Below are positions 1 to 7,375 of a stretch of 39,620 nt of DNA, piece after piece. The number at the start of each line of letters is the position of its first letter. Within the stretch, counting starts at the first letter, position 1. The notes beneath the pieces are model-generated. The model saw only the letters and a program-made list of their open reading frames with translations. It did no database searches and was not told where the DNA came from. Made by a program: the position numbers and the translations under genes. This DNA is from Aalborgiella sp043775055 (lineage in GTDB: Bacteria; Pseudomonadota; Gammaproteobacteria; Burkholderiales; Burkholderiaceae_C), in assembly GCA_043775055.1 (NCBI GenBank), contig JAYVSU010000047.1:1-39620 (forward strand), in the 5' to 3' direction.

Positions 1-398
1 CTGGTCAGCACGCCGATGTAATTACGGGTCGCAACGCGGCCATCGGGGCGCTTGATGCCCATGAAAGTCGCCTCCAGCTTAACCGGCTCGGGCTTCACAT
101 CGGCGCCAAAAGCGTAATCGCGTTCAAAATCACCTTTGTTCGCACCCATATCAAGGTTGTGGGTATGCACATGCTCACCCGCCACGATAGGTTTGCTGGC
201 AAAGCCGATGATTTGGTTGTAACGGCGCACAGGCTCACCAGCTGCAATGGCGTGGGTGGCGATTTTGTGGCCGGGTGGAATCAAGCCCTTAACTTTTAGA
301 CAATTTTCGGCGACGCCCTCAATCACCGTGCCGCTCATGAGCTGGGCGCGGGAGATCAAAACGTCGTCGGCGGCGTGGAGGCGGATGTAATTGTTCAT
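1..398 (-). CDS. UxaA-family sugar-acid dehydratase, N-terminal part (cut by window edge)
   Basis: Reading the minus strand from the ATG at 398 gives an open frame of about 132 codons that runs off the left edge. It begins MNNYIRLHAADDVLISRAQL. The first ~95 residues look like an SAF domain, with GHKIATHAI and a histidine-rich GEHVHTHNL segment. Next comes GIKRPDGRVATRNYIGVLT, the usual opening of the large altronate/galactarate dehydratase domain. Members dehydrate an aldonate or uronate to a 2-keto-3-deoxy acid in the cytoplasm. It lies 34 bp downstream of the GntR gene on the same strand, and the divergent SDR and FAH genes would process a keto-deoxy acid. An L-fuconate-, L-rhamnonate- or arabinonate-type substrate is therefore inferred. 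Family is confident; substrate is open. Confidence 0.85.
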   Translation of the reverse strand, partial: MNNYIRLHAADDVLISRAQLMSGTVIEGVAENCLKVKGLIPPGHKIATHAIAAGEPVRRYNQIIGFASKPIVAGEHVHTHNLDMGANKGDFERDYAFGADVKPEPVKLEATFMGIKRPDGRVATRNYIGVLT

Positions 399-432
399 AG
401 TCGCAGTCTTGGAAGTTTTCAATAATATCGAG

Positions 433-1233
433 CTAACTGGTTGTTGCAGCTGACTTTTTTTGCTTTTGCGCGGTACGCCAGCTGGCGCTGAAACGAGCGT
501 GGGACTTGTCCATGTGCGCATGCATGGCGGCGCGGGCGGCGTTGGCGTCGTGGTTTTGAATCGCTTCCAAAATCGCGCTGTGCTCGGCGATGGCGGCTTG
601 CCAAGACTGCAAAGTTTCAAAATACCCCACCAAGCGCTCAAAAATTGGGCCACGGCGGGAGTCCCAAAAGTTTTGCACGGTGTCAATCAGCACCTCGTTG
701 CCGCTGGCCTGAACGATGGCGCTGTGAAAGGCGCGGTCGCCGTCCAGCGGCAGCACGCCATCAGCAGCCTCGGTTTGCATCATGCGCAGCGCCTTGCTCA
801 TGGCGTCGATGTCTTTGCGTTTGGCCTGCAAGGCGGCAATGGCGGCTGTTTCGCCCTCCACCACGCGGCGGGCGCGGATCAGCTCCAAGGGCCCCCATTC
901 GGGTTGATTTGACTCAAAATTCGTCAAAATACCCTCGTTTATGGCCATAGCCGTCGTATTTGTTGCCTTATTAGCTATATTATTTATAGCATTTGATTTT
1001 GTACGATCTAACACATAAACGCCCGAGCCCGTTCGCACCTCGACCCAGCCCTCCACCTCCAAAGCAATCAAAGCCTCGCGTACAGAGGGGCGGCTGACGC
1101 CCAGTTGCACGGCCAAATCGCGCTCAGCGGGCAAGCGGTTACCGACGACAAACTCGCCAGACAGCATGCCGGCGCGTAGTTGCTCGGCGATTTGGCGGTA
1201 CAGGCGCTGCGGTTCAAGAGCGATCAAAGGCAT
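433..1233 (-). CDS. GntR-family (FadR/FCD type) transcriptional regulator
   Basis: The product is 266 aa. Residues ~9-76 form the GntR winged helix (LYRQIAEQLRAGML, LPAERDLAVQLGVSRPSVREAL, wing GSGVYV). A C-terminal FCD domain from ~110 carries the helix motif LIRARRVVEGETAAIAAL and the metal-ligand pattern RAFHSAI, EHSAIL and AAMHAHMD. Such proteins repress sugar-acid catabolic genes until a pathway intermediate binds the FCD pocket. The gene is divergent from the SDR-SDR-FAH operon and lies just upstream of the UxaA-family dehydratase, so it probably controls both. The interdomain linker (residues ~82-99) is encoded by one copy of the 54-bp dispersed repeat, which makes it longer than is usual for the family. 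The ATG at 1233 is used; only a weak ribosome-binding site is visible. Confidence 0.9.
   Translation of the reverse strand: MPLIALEPQRLYRQIAEQLRAGMLSGEFVVGNRLPAERDLAVQLGVSRPSVREALIALEVEGWVEVRTGSGVYVLDRTKSNAINNIANKATNTTAMAINEGILTNFESNQPEWGPLELIRARRVVEGETAAIAALQAKRKDIDAMSKALRMMQTEAADGVLPLDGDRAFHSAIVQASGNEVLIDTVQNFWDSRRGPIFERLVGYFETLQSWQAAIAEHSAILEAIQNHDANAARAAMHAHMDKSHARFSASWRTAQKQKKSAATTS
937..990 (-). repeat. 54-bp dispersed repeat, copy 1 (in GntR gene, sense)
   Basis: On the minus strand this begins GCTATAAATAATATAGCT and continues to an AATACGACGGCTATGGCCAT segment. It aligns without gaps to the family consensus (first block RCTAYnAATTTAATAGCT, second block AATACGCCGGCTACAGYCAT, 12 variable bases between). 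It is read in frame from element position 1 and encodes AINNIANKATNTTAMAI, the linker between the DNA-binding and FCD domains. Confidence 0.85.
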
Positions 1234-1270
1234 GAGGCTTGCATCAAATATAAGCTAAGGGTTTACTACA

Positions 1271-1293
1271 ATTGGCCAAGTGGTCAGGCCAAT
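1271..1293. promoter_or_regulatory. Inverted repeat, candidate GntR operator
   Basis: A perfect 7-bp inverted repeat (ATTGGCC, 9-bp spacer, GGCCAAT) lies in the 152-bp gap between the divergent GntR gene and first SDR gene. Its centre contains TGGTCAGGCCA, close to the TNGTNNNACNA core typical of FadR-subfamily sites. The position fits control of both directions. Assignment is by motif and position only. Confidence 0.5.
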
Positions 1294-1385
1294 TTAAACT
1301 CGAATGCATGTTCTCACACATCACCATGTGCAGTACTGGGAAAAACCCTAGGCACTGAAAACTTGATAATTTTTTTGGAGAAAAC

Positions 1386-2129
1386 ATGAGTCAACCCCGA
1401 TTAGCCAACAAAAAAGCCTTGGTCACCGCCGCCGGCCAAGGCATAGGCCGCGCCACCGTTTTGGCGATGGCCGCTGAGGGCGCGCAGGTGTTGGCGACTG
1501 ACGTCAACCCTGCCCTATTGGAAAGCTATGCTGGCGTTGCCAACGTCACCACGGCCGTGCTGAACGTGATGGACAAAGCCGCCATCATCGCCCTTGCGGA
1601 TAAACACCCTGCTTTTGATGTCTTGTTTAACTGCGCAGGTATGGTCCACAACGGCTCGATTCTAGAGGCGACAGACGCTGACTGGGACGCAGCCTTCAAC
1701 CTCAACGCCCGCGCCCAGTTTTGGATGATTCAAGCGCTTTTACCCAAAATGATTGCCAATGGTGGCGCGAGCATCATCAACATGTCCAGCGTGTGCAGCA
1801 GCCTCAAAGGCTTGCCTAATCGCTTTGTTTACGGCGCCAGCAAAGCTGCGGTAGTGGGTTTGACCAAGGGCGTGGCGGCAGATTTTGTGGCCAAAGGCAT
1901 ACGCTGCAACGCGATTGCACCGGGCACGGTGGATACGCCGTCGTTAGGCGACCGCATCAATAGCTACGCCGACCCGGTCGAAGCACGCAAAGCCTTCATC
2001 GCCCGCCAACCCATGGGGCGTTTGGCGCAGGCGCATGAAATTGCGCCGATTGTGATTTACCTTGCCAGCGACGAGTCGCAATTTGCCACGGGGCAAATCA
2101 TCTCTGTCGACGGTGGCATGACCATTTAA
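1386..2129 (+). CDS. SDR dehydrogenase, probable 2-keto-3-deoxy-L-fuconate dehydrogenase type
   Basis: A 247-aa classical short-chain dehydrogenase. The nucleotide-binding glycine motif is TAAGQGIGRA (~14-23), with D39 at the end of strand 2 suggesting NAD(H) preference. NCAG lies at 82-85, and the catalytic Ser134/135, Tyr149 and Lys153 sit in MSSVCSS...YGASK. The segment PGTVDTPSL followed by an acidic-rich helix and the ending TGQIISVDGG closely follow the BDH2/DHRS6 subgroup. That subgroup includes the Xanthomonas 2-keto-3-deoxy-L-fuconate dehydrogenase. With the nearby dehydratase and FAH hydrolase, oxidation of a 2-keto-3-deoxy acid to a 2,4-diketo acid is the inferred step. The ATG at 1386 is preceded by GGAGA at good spacing. 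First gene of a three-gene operon. Confidence 0.85.
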   Translation: MSQPRLANKKALVTAAGQGIGRATVLAMAAEGAQVLATDVNPALLESYAGVANVTTAVLNVMDKAAIIALADKHPAFDVLFNCAGMVHNGSILEATDADWDAAFNLNARAQFWMIQALLPKMIANGGASIINMSSVCSSLKGLPNRFVYGASKAAVVGLTKGVAADFVAKGIRCNAIAPGTVDTPSLGDRINSYADPVEARKAFIARQPMGRLAQAHEIAPIVIYLASDESQFATGQIISVDGGMTI

Positions 2130-2151
2130 CAACACACAAAGCGATCAACAT

Positions 2152-2898
2152 ATGAATCAACTGGATCTCAAAGGCCGCCACGCGGTGATTACCGGCGGCG
2201 CATCTGGGCTGGGTTTTGCCATCACGCAGCGCATGCTGGCCGCTGGTGCGCAAGTGACTTGGTGGGATGTGAACGCAGACACCTTGGCGCAAGGGCTGAA
2301 AGACATTGGCGCAGCTGTCAATACGGTTGTGGTCGACATTGCGCAGCACGCCAGCGTCGTTGCTGCAGTGGCACAAACCTTGGCCAAGCAGCCGACGATT
2401 GATATTTTGGTCAACTCCGCTGGCATCACTGGCCCCAACGTCAAACTGTGGGATTACCCGCCGCAGGCTTGGGAGCAAGTGTTGCAAGTCAACTTGAACG
2501 GCACGTTTCACTGCTGCCGCGAGATTGTGCCGCACATGAAAGCGCGCGGTTTTGGCCGCGTGGTCAACATTGCCTCTGTGGCGGGTAAAGACGGCAACCC
2601 CAACGCCAGCGCCTACAGCGCCAGCAAAGCAGCGGTTATTGCGCTGACAAAATCCCTCGGCAAAGAGCTGGCAGACAGTGGCGTGTTGGTCAACTGCGTC
2701 ACACCGGCAGCCGTCAAAACCGCCATGTTCGCGCAAATGACGCCAGAGCACATCGCCTTCATGCTGTCCAAAATCCCGATGGGACGCTTTGGCGCTCCGG
2801 AAGAAGTGGCGGCGATGGTGGCTTGGCTGTGTACTGAGGATTGCTCCTTCTCCACCGGCGCGGTGTTTGACCTGTCTGGCGGACGCTCCACCTATTGA
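2152..2898 (+). CDS. SDR dehydrogenase, possible sugar 1-dehydrogenase (L-fucose/L-rhamnose type)
   Basis: A 248-aa classical SDR with TGGASGLG (14-21), D39, NSAG (88-91) and the catalytic Ser142, Tyr155 and Lys159 (ASVAGKDG...YSASK). The C-terminus, FDLSGGRSTY, is a form often seen in SDRs linked to deoxysugar clusters. It starts 22 bp after the preceding SDR and ends 50 bp before the FAH gene, so it is cotranscribed with them. One SDR of such a pathway would oxidise the free sugar to the lactone and the other the keto-deoxy acid. By elimination this one could be the sugar dehydrogenase, but the two roles could be swapped. Family is certain, substrate inferred. Confidence 0.8.
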   Translation: MNQLDLKGRHAVITGGASGLGFAITQRMLAAGAQVTWWDVNADTLAQGLKDIGAAVNTVVVDIAQHASVVAAVAQTLAKQPTIDILVNSAGITGPNVKLWDYPPQAWEQVLQVNLNGTFHCCREIVPHMKARGFGRVVNIASVAGKDGNPNASAYSASKAAVIALTKSLGKELADSGVLVNCVTPAAVKTAMFAQMTPEHIAFMLSKIPMGRFGAPEEVAAMVAWLCTEDCSFSTGAVFDLSGGRSTY

Positions 2899-2948
2899 TT
2901 GACTGATACAGATACTGCTACCCTTCATCATTTTCAAAAAGGAAACCC

Positions 2949-3800
2949 ATGAAACTCGTTCGTTACGGCACCATTGGCAAGGAAAAACCAGGTTTGATTG
3001 ACGCCGATGGCAAATTACGCGATTTGAGCGCCGTCATCAAAGACATCACACCCGAGCATCTGAGTGATGCGGCCCTCGCCAAAATCCGCAAACTCAAAAC
3101 CGACAAGCTGCCGCTGGTCAAAGGCAAACCGCGCTTGGGCAGCCCCGTGGCGGGTGTGGGTAAGTTCATCGCCATCGGCTTGAACTATGCGGACCACGCT
3201 GCCGAGTCGAACTTGCCGATTCCCAAAGAGCCGATTGTGTTCATGAAAGCCACGACCTGCATCCAAGGGCCGAATGACCCCGTGATGCTGCCCAAAGCCT
3301 CGGTCAAAACCGACTGGGAAGTGGAACTGGGCGTTGTCATTGGCACCAAAGCACGTTATGTGTCGCAAAAAGACGCGCTGAACTTCGTCGCGGGCTACTG
3401 CACCATCAACGATGTGAGCGAGCGCGAGTACCAAATCGAGCGCGGCGGCACATGGGACAAGGGAAAGGGTTGCGACACCTTTGGACCACTCGGCCCTTGG
3501 TTGGTAACGCGTGACGACGTGCCCAACCCGCAAAAACTGGCGATGTGGCTAGACGTGAACGGCAAGCGCATGCAAACCGGTAACACCAAGACCATGATTT
3601 TCAGCGTCGCCAAAATCGTCAGCTACGTGAGCCAGTTCATGACGCTGATGCCGGGTGACGTCATCACCACTGGCACGCCGCCGGGCGTGGGCATGGGCAT
3701 GAAGCCCAACGCTGTCTATTTGAAAAAGGGCGATGTGATTACGCTGGGCATCGAAGGTTTGGGCGAGCAACAGCAAAAGGTTGTGCCATTTAAGCTTTAA
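2949..3800 (+). CDS. FAH-family hydrolase, probable 2,4-diketo-3-deoxy-sugar-acid hydrolase
   Basis: 283 aa, the usual length for bacterial fumarylacetoacetate-hydrolase-fold enzymes. The ~70-residue N-terminal cap is followed by the family core. GLNYADHAAE (77-86) holds the conserved His. The divalent-metal ligands are E124 and E126 in DWEVELG, with D155 in NDVSERE. TGTPPGVGMG forms the C-terminal substrate loop. Homologues hydrolyse L-2,4-diketo-3-deoxyrhamnonate or -fuconate to pyruvate and lactate, or act on related acylpyruvates. As last gene of the SDR-SDR-FAH operon it would carry out the final C-C cleavage of a non-phosphorylative pathway. AAGGAAA precedes the ATG at 2949. A strong terminator follows 17 bp after the stop. 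Confidence 0.88.
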   Translation: MKLVRYGTIGKEKPGLIDADGKLRDLSAVIKDITPEHLSDAALAKIRKLKTDKLPLVKGKPRLGSPVAGVGKFIAIGLNYADHAAESNLPIPKEPIVFMKATTCIQGPNDPVMLPKASVKTDWEVELGVVIGTKARYVSQKDALNFVAGYCTINDVSEREYQIERGGTWDKGKGCDTFGPLGPWLVTRDDVPNPQKLAMWLDVNGKRMQTGNTKTMIFSVAKIVSYVSQFMTLMPGDVITTGTPPGVGMGMKPNAVYLKKGDVITLGIEGLGEQQQKVVPFKL

Positions 3801-3816
3801 CAGAGTCAATTCGCTG

Positions 3817-3846
3817 AAAAAAAGCGCTCCTAGGAGCGCTTTTTTA
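3817..3846. terminator. Bidirectional intrinsic terminator
   Basis: A G+C-rich self-complementary stem, GCGCTCC/GGAGCGC (3824-3830 and 3833-3839), is flanked by A7 on the left and T6 on the right. It can therefore act for the FAH operon on the plus strand and for the MFS gene ending at 3866 on the minus strand. Confidence 0.92.
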
Positions 3847-3865
3847 GTCTTGATGATTTCTCTTT

Positions 3866-5191
3866 TTATGCGGGCTGCACTGCTTTCAAAGCAGTACCAA
3901 CCCGAACACGCAAGGTAAAGGCAGCGGCAATGATCAAAAATATTCCCGCCAATCGCAAAACATTGCGCGGATCTGAACCTAAGACCGTGTTGTACAAAAT
4001 AGGCAAGGTCAACATCTGAATGATCATCGGAATGACGATGAACATGTTGAAAATGCCCATGTACACGCCTGCACGTTCTTGCGGAATACTGTCTGCGAGC
4101 ATGATGTATGGGTTACCCATAATGCTAGCCCAAGCAAGCCCTATCCCCAACATAGGCACAAACAACAGCCATTTATTTTGAATCCCTGGCAAACAAATCA
4201 TGCCAATGCCTGCCAGCGTTAAGCAAACAGCATGCACTGTTTTGGCACCTAGCTTGCGAGAAAATGGAATCATAGCAAATGCAGCTAAAAATGCGATGAA
4301 GTTATAGAAGCCGCCAATTTGACCATTCAGCAAGCTGGCATCTCTAAAGCCTTGTGTGCTGGCATCGCGCGTATCAAAAATGCTCAAAGCAATCGCTGGG
4401 ACAATATAGATCCAATAGCACATCATGCCGTACCACTGAAACAACTTCATCCACCAAAGCTGGCGCATGGTTGACGGCATCTCTTTGAAGGCTGACCAAA
4501 TTTCTTGCAGCGTGGCGGCAACGCCGACGGGCTTCGCCTTCATGGCAGCAATTTCTTCTGCTGATTGCGGCAGTTCGGGCGTGGTTTTGACAGACCACCA
4601 CACGGTTGAGATGGAGAGCACAGCACCGATGACGAAAGCAATGATGGTGATATGCGGGATATTGCTGGCGTTAACCGCGTCTTTGTTCAGACCAATCAGC
4701 AACATAAGTGTTGGCGTAAGATAAGCCAGCGTCTGTGCCAAACCCGTAAAAGCACTTTGCACTAAAAAACCAACTGTATGTTGCGATTTTTGCAAGCGAT
4801 CGCTCACATATGCGCGATAGGGCTCCATCGTCACATTGTTCGCCGCATCCAAAATCCACAGCAAGCTTGCCGCCATCCACAATGCCGAACTAAACGGCAT
4901 GAACAGCAAACAGATACTGCAAATGAGTGCGCCAATCATGAAATAAGGCGTTCTGCGACCCCAACGGGAAACCGTGCGATCACTCATGGCACCAATGATG
5001 GGTTGAACCAGCAAGCCCGTCAACGGCCCAGCCAACCATAACAAGGGTAACGATGTCTCGTTAGCACCCAAGTACTGATATATGGGACTCATGTTGGCCT
5101 GCTGCAGACCAAAACTGTATTGGATGCCGAAAAATCCGACATTCATATTTATGATTTGCCTGAAATTTAAATGCGGTTTAATTGCGATCAT
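3866..5191 (-). CDS. MFS sugar:H+ symporter (SLC45/SUT-like, SuxC-type)
   Basis: An inner-membrane major facilitator of ~441 aa with about 12 hydrophobic segments. The loop after the second segment reads GAMSDRTVSRWGRRTPY, the signature (DR..SRWGRRxPY) shared by plant sucrose and animal SLC45 symporters and by bacterial maltose/sucrose carriers. The ATG at 5191 is preferred. The longer frame would begin with TTG at 5221, only 4 bp from the amylosucrase stop, whereas GAGAAA sits just upstream of 5191. It lies 33 bp downstream of the amylosucrase gene on the same strand and ends near the terminator at 3817. Likely role: bring periplasmic sucrose delivered by the TonB receptor into the cytoplasm. 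Sucrose is inferred from the neighbouring enzyme; maltose remains possible. Confidence 0.87.
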   Translation of the reverse strand: MIAIKPHLNFRQIINMNVGFFGIQYSFGLQQANMSPIYQYLGANETSLPLLWLAGPLTGLLVQPIIGAMSDRTVSRWGRRTPYFMIGALICSICLLFMPFSSALWMAASLLWILDAANNVTMEPYRAYVSDRLQKSQHTVGFLVQSAFTGLAQTLAYLTPTLMLLIGLNKDAVNASNIPHITIIAFVIGAVLSISTVWWSVKTTPELPQSAEEIAAMKAKPVGVAATLQEIWSAFKEMPSTMRQLWWMKLFQWYGMMCYWIYIVPAIALSIFDTRDASTQGFRDASLLNGQIGGFYNFIAFLAAFAMIPFSRKLGAKTVHAVCLTLAGIGMICLPGIQNKWLLFVPMLGIGLAWASIMGNPYIMLADSIPQERAGVYMGIFNMFIVIPMIIQMLTLPILYNTVLGSDPRNVLRLAGIFLIIAAAFTLRVRVGTALKAVQPA

Positions 5192-5224
5192 ATGAGTTTC
5201 TCGGTGGTTGTTAGGAAGCAAGAG

Positions 5225-7189
5225 TCAAACAGATTTGGCGCGTAACCAAAGCATTTGCCAAGGCTGCAATTTATAATTTTTTTCGATGATAGTTCCCGTC
5301 AAGCAATCAACGTACTTTGCCACAGTATCCCAAAGCAGTGGCACGCAGTCGCCAAGGACTTGAGCACTCTCTGAAAAACTACCAACAACATACAGTGCAT
5401 CGGCACGAAGATACATCAATACGCTTTTTGAGTGGGTATCGAGCAAGGTACAAGACATGTTTGCAGCGAGTTCAGGCAGACTGGCGCGAATCACCAGCAT
5501 CTGCTTCAAAAGCAGCCTCTCATCAAGCGATGAGGCCACATCGACTTCGTCCAGATCGTGAGGGAAATGCGGTCGATGCAGTTGTCGCCCATCTGCTCCT
5601 GACGGCCACGAAGCAGATAAACTGTCGTCATTGCCTAAGCCAAATTCATCACCCATGTAGATGAGCGGTGTTCCGCCAATTGACATGCTTAAACCATATA
5701 ACAAAATTAAGCGGCTCTTTGCCAATGCAATAGATGTACTACTCTGTGCAGACATCAAACCAACCAAGCTCGCGGCCATGCCATTGGTACCGTGAACTCT
5801 GTTGCCGGTATGACTTTGAAAATGTGCACCAGCGGCATAACTTTCTGGGATGTGTCCTGCAAAAAAATCTGCCGCATGAACCAGTCGTGCCTCCCCGCCA
5901 TCTTTCTCGAGGGCGAGTTCTGGGCGCAGAACGTTCCATCCAATATCGTCATGACACCGAACATAGTTCAACCAAGAGCACCCATCGGGAACTGAAGGTG
6001 TCCGAGCAATAACTCGCTTGATCATGTCCACGTCTTGCTCTGCCAACGCCAACCAGCTAGCCGTCATGAGACTGCTGTTATAAGCAAGATGGCACTCATG
6101 TCCACGCGCATTGCCTGTACCAAAGTAAGGTGGTAATTGATGGACAGGGACGATCGCTTCGGCTTTGAGAAGCACACCCGGCGCAACAATGTCCATCATC
6201 GCTCTGAGCGCCTGCAGCAAAAAATGGCACTCCGGTTGATTCATGCAGTTTGTACCCTGCCGCTTCCACAAAAAAGCCGCTGAATCTAGCCGGAAAATTT
6301 CTACGCCACGGTTCGCAAGATTTGTTAAAGCGCCTGCAATCTCTGAGAATACCTCAGGGTTGGCGTAATTCAGATCCCACTGGTAAGGATAAAAAGTTGT
6401 CCAAACCCAAGCATCCAGCTCTGCATTTTTTGTGAAGTTGCCAGGTGCCGTCTCTGGAAAGACTTGCCCCAATGTTTTTGAGTAGTTCTCCACCTCTGCA
6501 TCCTGCGTCAAAATGTGAAAATAATTGCGGTAATAGTTATTTCCGTTTTTGGCCGCTGTTGCCCAATTGTGATCATCTGCAACATGGTTCAATACAAAGT
6601 CAGCACACAAACTAATGCCGTTGCGACGCAATGCGGCCGTCAAATTCTCAAGCTCCGCCATCGTTCCCAGTCTAGGCTCAACTTCAGTGAAGCTTGAGAC
6701 AGCAAACCCACCGTCATTCTCGCCGTTTCTGGCACGCAAGAATGGCAGCAGATGCAAATAGGTGATTCCTAAATTTTTCAAATATGGGATGCGCTGCTCC
6801 ACACCATCTAGCGTATCGGCGAATCTGTCGACATAAGCGCTATATGCCGCCATTTTTTGTGACATAAACCAATGTGAATTGTTCGCCCTTGCTAAATCTA
6901 GTTGATAAAGATCTTCTTTACGCGATGCCACACTGCAGGCCATTGCAATGCTCAGTTTTTCAAACCAAACTCCAAAGTCAGCACAATTGCCATAGACTGA
7001 ATGTAGACATTCAAGCAGACGAGGAGCGTGTTTTGAGAACCTGAGTTTGAATTCAGCTACTCGATTTTCATCTATCTTGCTTAACGCGGCATACAATGCT
7101 TTTGCTACAAGTTGAGGGGGTGAAAGCTGCACTGAGTTGCCGACAGACATCTCCTGCTTGCTTGCTTCCATAGGCATACGTAAACTCAT
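5225..7189 (-). CDS. Amylosucrase (GH13, SuxB-type)
   Basis: 654 aa, close to the 636 of Neisseria amylosucrase. A helical N-terminal domain (~1-100) precedes the GH13 barrel. Visible catalytic-site elements are D159 in NDGGFAVSS, H202 in ADFVLNH, nucleophile D302 in FRLDSAAFLWK, acid/base E344 in LKAEAIV, and H413/D414 in HDDIGW. GDEFG and a downstream HRP arginine segment are also present. The HDDIGW and LWK signatures separate amylosucrases from sucrose phosphorylases and trehalose synthases. The enzyme transfers glucose from sucrose to an alpha-1,4-glucan and frees fructose. No signal peptide is visible, so it is cytoplasmic. It lies between the receptor and the symporter, as in a sux-type sucrose locus. 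The ATG at 7189 lacks a clear Shine-Dalgarno; starts at 7177 or 7171 are possible. Confidence 0.92.
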   Translation of the reverse strand: MSLRMPMEASKQEMSVGNSVQLSPPQLVAKALYAALSKIDENRVAEFKLRFSKHAPRLLECLHSVYGNCADFGVWFEKLSIAMACSVASRKEDLYQLDLARANNSHWFMSQKMAAYSAYVDRFADTLDGVEQRIPYLKNLGITYLHLLPFLRARNGENDGGFAVSSFTEVEPRLGTMAELENLTAALRRNGISLCADFVLNHVADDHNWATAAKNGNNYYRNYFHILTQDAEVENYSKTLGQVFPETAPGNFTKNAELDAWVWTTFYPYQWDLNYANPEVFSEIAGALTNLANRGVEIFRLDSAAFLWKRQGTNCMNQPECHFLLQALRAMMDIVAPGVLLKAEAIVPVHQLPPYFGTGNARGHECHLAYNSSLMTASWLALAEQDVDMIKRVIARTPSVPDGCSWLNYVRCHDDIGWNVLRPELALEKDGGEARLVHAADFFAGHIPESYAAGAHFQSHTGNRVHGTNGMAASLVGLMSAQSSTSIALAKSRLILLYGLSMSIGGTPLIYMGDEFGLGNDDSLSASWPSGADGRQLHRPHFPHDLDEVDVASSLDERLLLKQMLVIRASLPELAANMSCTLLDTHSKSVLMYLRADALYVVGSFSESAQVLGDCVPLLWDTVAKYVDCLTGTIIEKNYKLQPWQMLWLRAKSV

Positions 7190-7293
7190 ATTTTGCTATT
7201 GTTCTGTGAATCATTAAACACTTTTAGCACCCAAAAAACTCCCGGACAACTTTGTTAGCCGCCGGGAAAACCTTGGTATATTTAAAAGTTGAT

Positions 7294-7317
7294 TGCACAG
7301 GCCAAATGGCCTGTGCA
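7294..7317. terminator. Hairpin between receptor and amylosucrase genes
   Basis: A perfect 11-bp inverted repeat (TGCACAGGCCA at 7294-7304 and its complement at 7307-7317) lies in the 186-bp gap between the receptor stop and the amylosucrase start. On the minus strand only a weak T-rich stretch follows. It may be a partial terminator or an mRNA-stabilising stem-loop that lowers amylosucrase expression relative to the receptor. Confidence 0.55.
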
Positions 7318-7332
7318 CATAAGTTGCACCAA

Positions 7333-7362
7333 CCTGATGAATCGGAAATTCCCGATTTCAGG
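7333..7362. terminator. Hairpin just after the receptor gene stop
   Basis: The inverted repeat AATCGG/CCGATT (7340-7345, 7352-7357) is extended outward by CCTGA/TCAGG (7333-7337, 7358-7362), with a 2-nt bulge. On the minus strand it begins 13 bp after the receptor stop codon. There is no U-tract, so an RNA-processing or stability stem-loop is as likely as a terminator. Confidence 0.5.
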
Positions 7363-7375
7363 CTAGTCGCAATGA

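Noticed and set aside
2098..2937. 279-codon open frame on the minus strand opposite the second SDR gene
   Set aside because: It is histidine/arginine-rich without any recognisable motif and exactly shadows an unmistakable SDR on the other strand.
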